Source: Marinobacterium lacunae
GTDB taxonomy: Bacteria; Pseudomonadota; Gammaproteobacteria; Pseudomonadales; Balneatricaceae
Assembly: GCF_000705555.1 (NCBI RefSeq)
Contig: NZ_JMQN01000048.1
Coordinates: forward strand, 120,091 to 184,090
DNA: 64,000 nt
Reading direction: 5' to 3'
Positions 18,436 to 26,011 of this stretch are shown here, piece after piece (the stretch's first letter is position 1; each line of letters starts with the position of its first letter). The position numbers and the translations under genes were made by a program. The notes below the pieces were generated by a model. It searched no databases, was not told the origin of the DNA, and was given only the letters and a program-made list of their open reading frames with translations.

Positions 18436-18460
18436 TAAATTCTGCCGGCCTGCGTACGTC
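18436..18460 (+). promoter_or_regulatory. Iron-starvation sigma promoter for the ornithine monooxygenase
   Basis: TAAAT (18436-18440), 16-nt spacer, CGTC (18457-18460), in the gap between NRPS 2 and the monooxygenase, 97 nt before its start. Exact match to the other three boxes. Confidence 0.82.
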
Positions 18461-18556
18461 TTCATGAAAATCGACCCTTCTGCCAGCGTCTGTTCAGCAA
18501 TACGTTCAGGCGCGGCAAGGGGCACAAGGACACATACCATTATGGAGGTACAGCAC

Positions 18557-19882
18557 ATGCACACCCTGGAACCCTATGATCTGGTCGGAGTCGGCTTCGG
18601 CCCATCCAACCTGTCGCTGGCGATTGCACTCGCCGAGGCCGGCGAGGCACGTCTGGGCAATACCCTTTTCCTGGAGCAGCAACCCGGGTTTTGCTGGCAT
18701 GGCAGCATGCTGCTTGAGGGTTCAACCATGCAGATATCCTTCCTCAAGGATCTCGTGTCCCTGCGCAACCCTCGCAGCCGCTTCTCATTCATCAACTACC
18801 TGCACGAGCAGGGGAGGCTGTCCGATTTCATCAACCTTCAGACCTTCTTCCCAACCCGACTGGAGTTCAACGACTACCTGCGCTGGAGCGCAGACAAATT
18901 CGCTGACAACTGCCGCTATAACAGTCGCGTCACATCGGTATCGCCGATACTGGAACAGGGTCGAGTAACAGAGCTTGAACTGTCGGTCGAGACACCGGAA
19001 CGGCCAACCACACGGATACGGGCACGAAATCTGGTGATGGGTGTTGGCGGTCGCCCCAATATTCCGCAGGCGTTCGCACCGCACCGGGATAACGACCGCG
19101 TCATCCACTCCTCGGATTATCTGCGCCGGATGGACGAGATCATTCGACAGAACCGACCTCTGCGCAGGGTTGCCGTGATCGGTGCCGGTCAGAGCGCCGC
19201 AGAGATCTTCCATGATCTGGGCAATCGCTTTGGCCACCTTGAGCTGAGCTTAATCTCCCGGTGTCGCAGCATGAAGCCCTCGGACGACAGCCCCTTCGTC
19301 AACGAGATATTCAACCCTGAATACACCGACTACCTCTACGACCGTCAGGATAGCCAGCGCCAGTCGCTGATGGAGGAGTACCGCAACACCAACTACAGCG
19401 TCGTCGATATGCCCCTGCTGGAAACCCTTTTCCAGTGGCGCTATCAGCAGCAGATCACCGGTGAGACGCGACTGAGTTTCATGTTCGACACCCGGGTCGA
19501 GCAAGTCGAAGCACGGGATAACGGATTACAGTTGGCGCTCAGCAGCGGCGAGAGCACTGCTATGCAGACTCTGGACGTTGATCTGGTGATTCTTGCCACC
19601 GGCTATCGTCGGGATGGCGCAACCCGGATGCTTGAGGCGATCCAGCCCTACCTGGCGACACAGGATGGAACCCCGCAGGTCACACGACAGTATGAGCTGC
19701 AAACGGATGACCGTTTCGAGCCCCGCATCTACCTGCAAGGAGCCTGCGAGCGCAGTCACGGACTGAGCGATACCCTGCTTTCGGTACTGCCCACCCGTGC
19801 GCAGGAGATCGCACAGTCACTCGCCGCGGGTTCGCAATCTCCAGCAGCCCACAAACCGATCAATGCGCGGATCTCCGCATAA
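18557..19882 (+). CDS. pvdA: L-ornithine N5-monooxygenase, PvdA type
   Basis: FAD- and NADPH-dependent hydroxylation of the ornithine side-chain nitrogen, the committed step to the hydroxamate ligands. The 441-aa product (PvdA is about 443) has an FAD-binding GVGFGPSNLSLA near the N-terminus, the substrate/FAD-pocket segment MQISFLKDLVSLRNP, an NADPH-binding GAGQSAAE and a C-terminal LATGYRRD. The ATG at 18557 has GGAGG at 18544-18548; the longer frame to 18422 starts inside the promoter. It precedes the receptor gene by 55 nt. With two hydroxyornithine-type A domains in the assembly line, it would supply both residues. Confidence 0.95.
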   Translation: MHTLEPYDLVGVGFGPSNLSLAIALAEAGEARLGNTLFLEQQPGFCWHGSMLLEGSTMQISFLKDLVSLRNPRSRFSFINYLHEQGRLSDFINLQTFFPTRLEFNDYLRWSADKFADNCRYNSRVTSVSPILEQGRVTELELSVETPERPTTRIRARNLVMGVGGRPNIPQAFAPHRDNDRVIHSSDYLRRMDEIIRQNRPLRRVAVIGAGQSAAEIFHDLGNRFGHLELSLISRCRSMKPSDDSPFVNEIFNPEYTDYLYDRQDSQRQSLMEEYRNTNYSVVDMPLLETLFQWRYQQQITGETRLSFMFDTRVEQVEARDNGLQLALSSGESTAMQTLDVDLVILATGYRRDGATRMLEAIQPYLATQDGTPQVTRQYELQTDDRFEPRIYLQGACERSHGLSDTLLSVLPTRAQEIAQSLAAGSQSPAAHKPINARISA

Positions 19883-19900
19883 TCATTAACGATTATCATT
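19879..19900. promoter_or_regulatory. Putative Fur box upstream of the TonB receptor
   Basis: The AT-rich stretch between the monooxygenase stop and the receptor start contains overlapping Fur-like hexamers (AATCATTAACGATTATCATT at 19881-19900). Direct Fur control of the receptor is plausible because no TAAAT-N16-CGTC box precedes it. Assigned by eye only. Confidence 0.55.
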
Positions 19901-19937
19901 CGATTTACGTTTACGCTTAACAAGAAGGACCCCTTCA

Positions 19938-22118
19938 ATGCATCCAACACACAAGGCACCACTTGCCCGGTCATCGCTTTGCAACCGCACTCTGCTCGGT
20001 GCCGGAACACTGTCGGCCAGTCTTATGCTCAGCTGGCCGGTCATGGCCGCTGATACCACCGCCGCCATGGAGTTGCCGGCACTTCCGGTCTCTGCCGAGC
20101 GTATCGGCGATGACAACGTGGACGGCTATGTTGCCCGGGAATCCAGCGCCGGCAGCAAAACCGACACCCCGGTGGACGAAGTCCCGCAGTCGATCAGTGT
20201 CATCACCCGCGAACAGATTGAAGATCAGGCGCCGTTGCGCGCCGTCGACGCCCTGCGCTATACCCCCGGCATCGCGCCGGAGGTATATGGCGGCAGCATG
20301 CGCTCGGATACCTATACCGGTTCCCGCGGTCTGGGACTGGATTTCTACGTCAACGACCTGCCGGTACCGCAGGGCAAGAACTATTCAGGCTGGGCGATCG
20401 ACGCCTATCTGATCGAGCGCGCGGAATATCTGCGTGGTCCGGCCTCCGTGCTCTACGGCCAGGCAACGCCGGGTGGGGTGCTGAACTACGTCACCAAGCA
20501 GCCAAGCTTTCAGGATATTCACGAGATCCACGTCGAATACGGTACCGACGACTGGAAAAAAATCGGGCTCGATCTTGGCGGCGCGATCAACGATCGTGAC
20601 GATCTGGCCTATCGACTGGTCATCTCCGGGCTTGATGCCGATCAGAGCGTTGACCCCTTCGATAACCAGCGACTGACCATCGCCCCGTCACTGACTTGGC
20701 TGATCGATGATGACACGAGCCTGACGCTCGAAGCCGGATATTACGACGAGGACTCCTCCAACAATGCGCACTTCCTGCCATCCGTTGGCACGGTGGTGGA
20801 CAGCCCCTATGGTGAACTCGATACCGATCTGTTCACCGGCAGCGAAGACTTCGAGACCTACAAAAAGAAACAGTACTGGCTCGGCTACCGTTTCAGCCAC
20901 GACCTGAACGATCAGTGGCAGTTCCGGCAGAACCTCCGCTACGCCCGCACCCAGTCCACCATTCGAAACGTCTACGGTATGGGTGCCTTCGATACCGGCA
21001 CCACACTGGCGCTGGCACGGATCGCGGCCGACACCAAACCTGACTATGAGCGCTACTCGCTGGACAACCAGTTGGAAGGATCTCTGCAGCAGGGCAATAC
21101 CGAGCACCGTCTGCTGCTCGGTCTGAACTATGAGCAGGCAACCAACGACGATCCGTTGCAGTACGCCCAGGCCCCCTATCTGGACCTCTATTCACCGACG
21201 TATCTGCCGGTTGTGGATAACCTGCTCACGCCCTGGTTCGAGGAGGATGTGACACAGAAGCTGACACAGGTCGGCATCTACGCCCAGGATCAGATCACCT
21301 TTGCCGAGCGTTGGGCGCTGACACTCGGTGGTCGCTATGACTGGGCCAAAACCGAGCAGATCGATCATCTCAACTCGGCAAACAACAGCGTGCAGCATGA
21401 CCGTGCATTTAGCGGCCGTGCAGGTCTCGTCTACCTCTCCGATATCGGGCTTAACCCCTATCTGAGCTACTCCGAATCCTTCGAACCCCAGCTTGGCGCC
21501 GATGCCGACGGCAACGCCTTCGAGCCCAGCGAGGCCAAGCAGTACGAGCTCGGTGTGAAGTACGCGCCGGACCAGAGCCACTGGGAACTGGCTGCAGCGC
21601 TGTTCGATCTGCGCAAATCCAACGTCCCCACCACTGATCCGAACGACCCCAGCGAGGAGGTGCTTACCGGCGAGGTACGTTCCCGCGGTGTCGAGCTCAG
21701 CGCAGTCGGCGAGGTATTGCCCAACCTGACCGTCCAGGCGGCCTACACCTATCAGGACGTGGTCAACACCAAAGCCAACGATGACAGCCTGGACAATCAC
21801 CCGACGGCCGTTCCCGAGCGGATGGCTTCGCTCTGGGGCAAATACACCGTGCGCGGGGGCACGCTGGACGGTCTCGGCATCGCCCTGGGCGTGCGTCACA
21901 TCGGTGAGAGTCAAGCCAATACCGAGAACAGCGTTCAGGTGCCCGCCTTTACCCTGCTCGATGCGGGCCTGAGCTACCGCGTGAACAACAACTGGCGTCT
22001 GGCACTCAACGGCACCAACCTGGCCGACAAAGAGTACGTATCGGCGTGCTCATCCGAGAGTGCGTGTTTCTGGGGTCCGGGACGCCGCATCGTCGGTTCA
22101 CTGACCTACAACTGGTAA
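19938..22118 (+). CDS. TonB-dependent ferric-siderophore receptor (OrbA/FhuA-like)
   Basis: 726-aa outer-membrane receptor for the ferric siderophore. A signal peptide ends near the AMA/VMAAD region (residues 36-39). The plug follows (VPQSISVITREQIEDQ, TPGIAPEVYGG, VLYGQATPGGVLNYVTKQP), then the 22-strand barrel ending in an aromatic residue (SLTYNW). No N-terminal STN signalling domain is present: the plug starts directly after a short TonB-box region. This fits the lack of a FecR-type anti-sigma gene, so cell-surface signalling is unlikely. The N-acyltransferase follows after 23 nt, suggesting a pvdA-receptor-acyltransferase unit. The exact ligand is inferred from context. Confidence 0.94.
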   Translation: MHPTHKAPLARSSLCNRTLLGAGTLSASLMLSWPVMAADTTAAMELPALPVSAERIGDDNVDGYVARESSAGSKTDTPVDEVPQSISVITREQIEDQAPLRAVDALRYTPGIAPEVYGGSMRSDTYTGSRGLGLDFYVNDLPVPQGKNYSGWAIDAYLIERAEYLRGPASVLYGQATPGGVLNYVTKQPSFQDIHEIHVEYGTDDWKKIGLDLGGAINDRDDLAYRLVISGLDADQSVDPFDNQRLTIAPSLTWLIDDDTSLTLEAGYYDEDSSNNAHFLPSVGTVVDSPYGELDTDLFTGSEDFETYKKKQYWLGYRFSHDLNDQWQFRQNLRYARTQSTIRNVYGMGAFDTGTTLALARIAADTKPDYERYSLDNQLEGSLQQGNTEHRLLLGLNYEQATNDDPLQYAQAPYLDLYSPTYLPVVDNLLTPWFEEDVTQKLTQVGIYAQDQITFAERWALTLGGRYDWAKTEQIDHLNSANNSVQHDRAFSGRAGLVYLSDIGLNPYLSYSESFEPQLGADADGNAFEPSEAKQYELGVKYAPDQSHWELAAALFDLRKSNVPTTDPNDPSEEVLTGEVRSRGVELSAVGEVLPNLTVQAAYTYQDVVNTKANDDSLDNHPTAVPERMASLWGKYTVRGGTLDGLGIALGVRHIGESQANTENSVQVPAFTLLDAGLSYRVNNNWRLALNGTNLADKEYVSACSSESACFWGPGRRIVGSLTYNW

Positions 22119-22141
22119 ACAGATTTGCAGGAGCAACGGAT

Positions 22142-23137
22142 ATGAATGCACGACTTGATACCGATCGCCTGGCAACACTGATTTCGGACTCAGCTGTGGA
22201 TAATAACACCGCCGATGCCGACGCCGTCCGGCCCTCGGGAGCGGCGGCGGACCCGCTGCTCCTGCAACTCGACACATCCCGTTTCGATACCGGGGACATG
22301 GCCAGCTGGCGACAAATCATTGAGCAGGCGTGTTATCACTATCCCCAGGCACGCACATTTGCCTTAGAGCCAAGTGAGGCTGTGGATAAACAGCACGCAG
22401 CCGACCTGCTGCTGATGTTCGATACGCTGGATACCGCCGGTCATGCCATCACCCGCCTGAATCTGGACCAGTCACGGTTCTGGCAAACCCCATCCCTGTG
22501 GATGGCTCAGGAAACCGAGCACAGCCGACGCTCGTGCAGCGATGAGCCTCCGCTCACGCGGCGCCAGCCCGAAGGGCTGCTGTACAGACGCTATCTGCCC
22601 GCGCAGAAAAAATGGATGGCGATCCACGCCGCCAATCTGGATGACCACGTGGACCTGCTGCACCGCTGGATGAACGATGATCGTGTCGCCCACTTCTGGG
22701 ACATGAAAGGGCCCCGTGAGCGTCATCTGCGCTATCTGGAAAGCTGCGCTGAAGACCCTCACCTGTTCAGCACCATCGTCACCCTGAACGACCGGCCCAT
22801 CGCCTACGCCGAGTTTTACTGGGCCAGCGACGATGCACTGGCGGACTACTACAAAGCCGACCGCTTCGACCGCGGATTGCACTGCCTTATCGGCGACTGG
22901 CGCTGTCGCACCACGCGCATGATTCAGGCACTGCTGGAAACCTGCACCCACTATGTGTTTCTCGACGATGTACGCACGCAGCGCATCGTCGGAGAACCCC
23001 GCGCCGATCACAGCCACTATATCGAACGGCTGCTCAGGCTCGGCTTTGAGCGAATCAAGGAGTTCGACTTTCCACACAAGCGCGCCGCACTGATGAGTTG
23101 CAGCCGGGAGAGCTTTTTCTCCCGTTTCAGCGGCTAA
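22142..23137 (+). CDS. Siderophore N-acyltransferase, IucB/OrbL-like GNAT
   Basis: Likely acetylates or acylates N5-hydroxyornithine to form the hydroxamate. The 331-aa protein carries an IucB-like GNAT domain in its C-terminal half (MNDDRVAHFWDMKGP, AYAEFYWASDD, DRGLHCLIGD, EPRADH, LLRLGFERI), preceded by about 150 less conserved residues. The ATG at 22142 has AGGAG at suitable distance; the open frame back to 22046 overlaps the receptor and is spurious. No PvdF-type formyltransferase is seen in the window, so this single enzyme may decorate both hydroxyornithines. Acetyl versus longer acyl donor cannot be told from sequence. Two perfect DnaA-box 9-mers lie inside the gene (22195-22203, 22381-22389). 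Confidence 0.87.
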   Translation: MNARLDTDRLATLISDSAVDNNTADADAVRPSGAAADPLLLQLDTSRFDTGDMASWRQIIEQACYHYPQARTFALEPSEAVDKQHAADLLLMFDTLDTAGHAITRLNLDQSRFWQTPSLWMAQETEHSRRSCSDEPPLTRRQPEGLLYRRYLPAQKKWMAIHAANLDDHVDLLHRWMNDDRVAHFWDMKGPRERHLRYLESCAEDPHLFSTIVTLNDRPIAYAEFYWASDDALADYYKADRFDRGLHCLIGDWRCRTTRMIQALLETCTHYVFLDDVRTQRIVGEPRADHSHYIERLLRLGFERIKEFDFPHKRAALMSCSRESFFSRFSG

Positions 23138-23193
23138 TCACTACAGGTGTTATGACGCTTCAATATTCGACCGGTCTATTTCAACTAAAAATG

Positions 23194-23236
23194 TTGCAAT
23201 TGATACTCATACTCAAATAGTATTGATTATCATTTA
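23194..23236 (+). promoter_or_regulatory. Sigma-70 promoter with overlapping Fur-like box before the ECF sigma gene
   Basis: A -35 TTGCAA (23194-23199) and a -10 TAGTAT (23218-23223) are 18 bp apart. Overlapping and downstream is TTGATTATCATTT (23223-23235), a good partial match to the Fur consensus. The layout predicts iron repression of the sigma gene. Confidence 0.6.
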
Positions 23237-23256
23237 GATCGATAGAGTATCGTAAC

Positions 23257-23793
23257 GTGAAATGGACGCAACCTGTGGCACACGGAACCGCCAACGAATC
23301 GCTGTTGGCGGCCTACCAACAACACCGTAGTAACCTGCTGGCGTTGGCCCGGCGCTATGTGCACACCCACTGGGCTGCCGAGGACGTGGTCCACGATGTA
23401 CTGATCAAGTGTCTTGAGCGACGCCTGAGCACCCCGCTCAAGCAGCCGGCCGGCTATCTCAGCCGCATGGTCCGGAATCAGGCAATCGACTATGCCAGAA
23501 CGCGCGCCAGAGAGATGCGCCTGATCTGCGACGGTGTGGATTGCGCCGAACTGGACTGCCCGATTAGGGGACCTGAGCCGCTCGCCGAAGCGCATGAACA
23601 CCTGCAGTGCATCCTCTGCGCTCTGGAGAAGATGCCTGCACGCAAACGCGAGGCCTTTGAACGACACCGACTCGAGGGTGACAGCCAAAAAAGTATTGCC
23701 CATGCCTTTGGCGTATCCCCAACCCTGATCAACTTCATGATCAAAGAGGTACAGCGCGGATGCGAACAGGCGCTGTGCGACGACCCGACATGA
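23257..23793 (+). CDS. ECF sigma factor, PvdS/OrbS (FecI-like) family
   Basis: 178-aa extracytoplasmic-function sigma factor with region 2 (HWAAEDVVHDVLIKCLERR, then GYLSRMVRNQAIDYARTRAR) and region 4 (KMPARKREAFERHRLEGDS, then SQKSIAHAFGVSPTLINFMI). It probably directs polymerase to the four TAAAT-N16-CGTC promoters in this locus. The start is a GTG at 23257 without a strong ribosome-binding site, which may limit translation. No anti-sigma gene is adjacent, as for PvdS and OrbS, where Fur provides iron control. The MbtH and beta-hydroxylase genes follow on the same strand. Confidence 0.9.
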   Translation: MKWTQPVAHGTANESLLAAYQQHRSNLLALARRYVHTHWAAEDVVHDVLIKCLERRLSTPLKQPAGYLSRMVRNQAIDYARTRAREMRLICDGVDCAELDCPIRGPEPLAEAHEHLQCILCALEKMPARKREAFERHRLEGDSQKSIAHAFGVSPTLINFMIKEVQRGCEQALCDDPT

Positions 23794-23834
23794 TTGCGGG
23801 CATTAAGCCCGGTCAAAACGAAAAGGAGATCATC

Positions 23835-24074
23835 ATGAATAGTGCCGATTCCAATGACCTGTTTACCGTGGTTATCAACGATGAGGAGCAGTACGCCATC
23901 TGGCCGGCTTCTCTGGCAGTACCTCAAGGCTGGCGCGAGATCGGATTCAGCGGTTCCATGGAGGCGTGCACCGCCCATGTGGATGAGGTATGGACCGATA
24001 TGCGCCCGCGCAGCCTGCGCGAAGCCATGGCCGCCCAGGTAGCCGATTCTGCGCCAAGCGTACATCCGGTTTGA
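23835..24074 (+). CDS. MbtH-like protein (OrbH-like)
   Basis: 79-aa activator or chaperone of NRPS adenylation domains. Family hallmarks are visible: NDEEQYAIWP, then VPQGWREIGFSGSMEAC, then WTDMRPRSLRE. The ATG at 23835 has a near-perfect AAGGAG site; the longer frame from 23760 overlaps the sigma gene and is not used. It lies 41 nt after the sigma gene and 11 nt before the beta-hydroxylase, so the three are probably one operon. Its partners are likely one or more of the four A domains. Confidence 0.95.
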   Translation: MNSADSNDLFTVVINDEEQYAIWPASLAVPQGWREIGFSGSMEACTAHVDEVWTDMRPRSLREAMAAQVADSAPSVHPV

Positions 24075-24085
24075 GGGGGACGGGC

Positions 24086-25063
24086 ATGACTGCGACACTG
24101 ACCGAACACCGCCTGCCCACGCCAAGCCTGGCCGAACCCGACGCCTCGATCTCCATGCTGTGCGCAGAACCCGGTGCAGCCCTTTCACAACTGGAGTCGC
24201 CGCAACTCGAGATGATCGAGCGTTACCGACAGGCAAACGGAGCCCTGCTGTTGCGGGGCTTCGCCCTGGACGGAGCTGCCGCATTCAGTCGTTTCTGCGC
24301 CTCGTTCGGCTACCCGCTGCTCTCTTACAGTTTCGGCTCAACACCGAGAAGCAAGGTCGACAGCGGCATCTATACCTCCACGGAGTATCCCGCCCACCGC
24401 GCAATTGCGCTGCACAATGAGCAGGCCTATACACGGGCCTGGCCATTACGACTGACCTTTTACTGCCACCGGCCGGCCGATCAGGGCGGCGCCACCCCGA
24501 TTGCCGACAGCCACCAGATCTATAGGGCGCTGGATCCGCGCATCACACGGTCGTTTGCCGAACGTGAACTGCTCTATGTACGCAACTACGGCAATGGCCT
24601 GGATCTACCCTGGCAGCAGGTGTTCGGAACAGAAGAACGGGCGGAGGTCGAAGCGTTCTGTCAGGCGCAATCGATCGAACTGCAGTGGCTGGACGGCGAC
24701 GGACTGCGCACCCGCCAGCGCTGTCCCGGTATCATGCTCCACCCGATAACCGGCGCCCCGCTCTGGTTCAATCAGGCGCATCTGTTTCATGTTTCCGCCC
24801 TCGAACAAGAGATGCGTGAGGTGTTGATCGACAGTGTCGGCGAAGAGTACCTGCCACGTAATACCTACTTCGGCGATGGCAGCACCATTCCCGATGCTAT
24901 GCTGGACGAAATAAGAGCGGTTCTGGATGCGCACAGCCGGGTATTCGAATGGCAACAGGGCGATCTGCTGCTGCTCGACAATATGCGGTATGCACATGCA
25001 CGCCAGCCGTTTAGTGGAAAACGCGAAATTCTGGTGGCAATGGCCGAGGAGTATCGCCTCTGA
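24086..25063 (+). CDS. Fe(II)/2-oxoglutarate aspartyl beta-hydroxylase, SyrP/OrbG-like (TauD family)
   Basis: 325-aa non-haem iron oxygenase expected to hydroxylate carrier-bound Asp at the beta carbon, giving a hydroxycarboxylate iron ligand. The facial triad is readable: His110 and Glu112 (HNEQAY) and distal His304 (YAHARQPF), with Arg313 placed to hold 2-oxoglutarate. The ATG at 24086 follows a G-rich site. The gene closes the sigma-MbtH-hydroxylase operon and is convergent with the importer operon, 15 nt away. Assignment to Asp rests on two Asp-type A domains in the same locus and on the ornibactin parallel. Which Asp is hydroxylated, and with what stereochemistry, is not readable. Confidence 0.88.
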   Translation: MTATLTEHRLPTPSLAEPDASISMLCAEPGAALSQLESPQLEMIERYRQANGALLLRGFALDGAAAFSRFCASFGYPLLSYSFGSTPRSKVDSGIYTSTEYPAHRAIALHNEQAYTRAWPLRLTFYCHRPADQGGATPIADSHQIYRALDPRITRSFAERELLYVRNYGNGLDLPWQQVFGTEERAEVEAFCQAQSIELQWLDGDGLRTRQRCPGIMLHPITGAPLWFNQAHLFHVSALEQEMREVLIDSVGEEYLPRNTYFGDGSTIPDAMLDEIRAVLDAHSRVFEWQQGDLLLLDNMRYAHARQPFSGKREILVAMAEEYRL

Positions 25064-25078
25064 TCCGGTGACGATCAG

Positions 25079-26011
25079 TCAGGCCATTCGCAACAGCGAA
25101 TCGCGCATCTCCCTGCTAAGACGGATGGCGGACGAGAGACTGCCAAAGGCCCAGATATTGGGCCTGAGCAGTGCGATTCGCTCCGACTGTCGTGCCGGCA
25201 CCAACTGCCACATCGGATCCGCCAGCGTCGTCTCCAAATCCTGCCCCTGCCGATAGGCGATCAGCAGCAGATGCAGATCCTCCTGCCGAATCAGCTCATC
25301 AACCCTGACATACTGCATGCCGTCCCCGGGGCGGCTATCCGGTGTATAGACCAGGCCGTGATGGCGGGCGATGCCCGCCGCCATGCTGTTGCCGGCGTAG
25401 GCCCAGAAGATATGACCAAGCCCAAGGTCATGCATCAGTGACACCTGGCGGCCCCGTTGACCGACCAAGGCTTGTCGATCCTCTTCCAGTGCTGCTGAAA
25501 ATTGCTGTAACTGATGCTCAGCCTCGTCCATCTTGCCGACAAGCTGTGACAGCGACTGCATTGCCCCAACGGTATGTTCCAGTTGCGTGACGCCGCCCGC
25601 GCCGGGGTCGTAACGCATCATGATCGTCGGCGCCAGACTATCCAAGGTATCGAAGAGGGTCATATGGCGGTAATCAAGGGCAATGATCAGATCGGGCTCG
25701 AGCATCGCCACCGCTTCCAGATTGGGCTGCTGGCGGGTTCCGACATCGACGACATCAACCAGCTGCTCAGAGGCATAGCCCAGCCACTGGGCGTAATGCT
25801 TGGGCTCCGGCATACCCACTGGGGTAATGCCCAGCTCCAGCAACATCTCGACGAAGGTAAACTCCAGCACCACGACCCTGAGTGGACGCGCGGGCAAGGC
25901 TGCGCTGCGACGTGCCACCTCGCCCTGTACAGAAGCCTGCAACCCCGGCGCACCGGCGGCCAGCAGCAAAGCCATGACGCTTCTGCAGAACCGCCGTCGT
26001 TGTCGGTTCAT
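25079..26011 (-). CDS. Periplasmic iron-siderophore binding protein, FhuD/OrbB-like
   Basis: 310-aa class III solute-binding protein that would hand the ferric siderophore to the FhuB-like permease. The N-terminus (RQRRRFCRSVMALLLAAG) looks like a signal peptide with a twin-arginine-like cluster, as in FhuD. FhuD-family segments include LRVVVLEFTFVEMLLELG, PDLIIALDYRH and the C-terminal RPNIWAFGSLSSAIRL. The start at 26011 has AGGAG and overlaps the permease stop (ATGA). It is the last gene of the fhuC-fhuB-fhuD-like operon. Confidence 0.9.
   Translation of the reverse strand: MNRQRRRFCRSVMALLLAAGAPGLQASVQGEVARRSAALPARPLRVVVLEFTFVEMLLELGITPVGMPEPKHYAQWLGYASEQLVDVVDVGTRQQPNLEAVAMLEPDLIIALDYRHMTLFDTLDSLAPTIMMRYDPGAGGVTQLEHTVGAMQSLSQLVGKMDEAEHQLQQFSAALEEDRQALVGQRGRQVSLMHDLGLGHIFWAYAGNSMAAGIARHHGLVYTPDSRPGDGMQYVRVDELIRQEDLHLLLIAYRQGQDLETTLADPMWQLVPARQSERIALLRPNIWAFGSLSSAIRLSREMRDSLLRMA

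Noticed and set aside
19938..22118. Receptor as a FecA-type transducer for the ECF sigma factor
   Set aside because: No N-terminal STN domain and no FecR-type gene next to the sigma gene.
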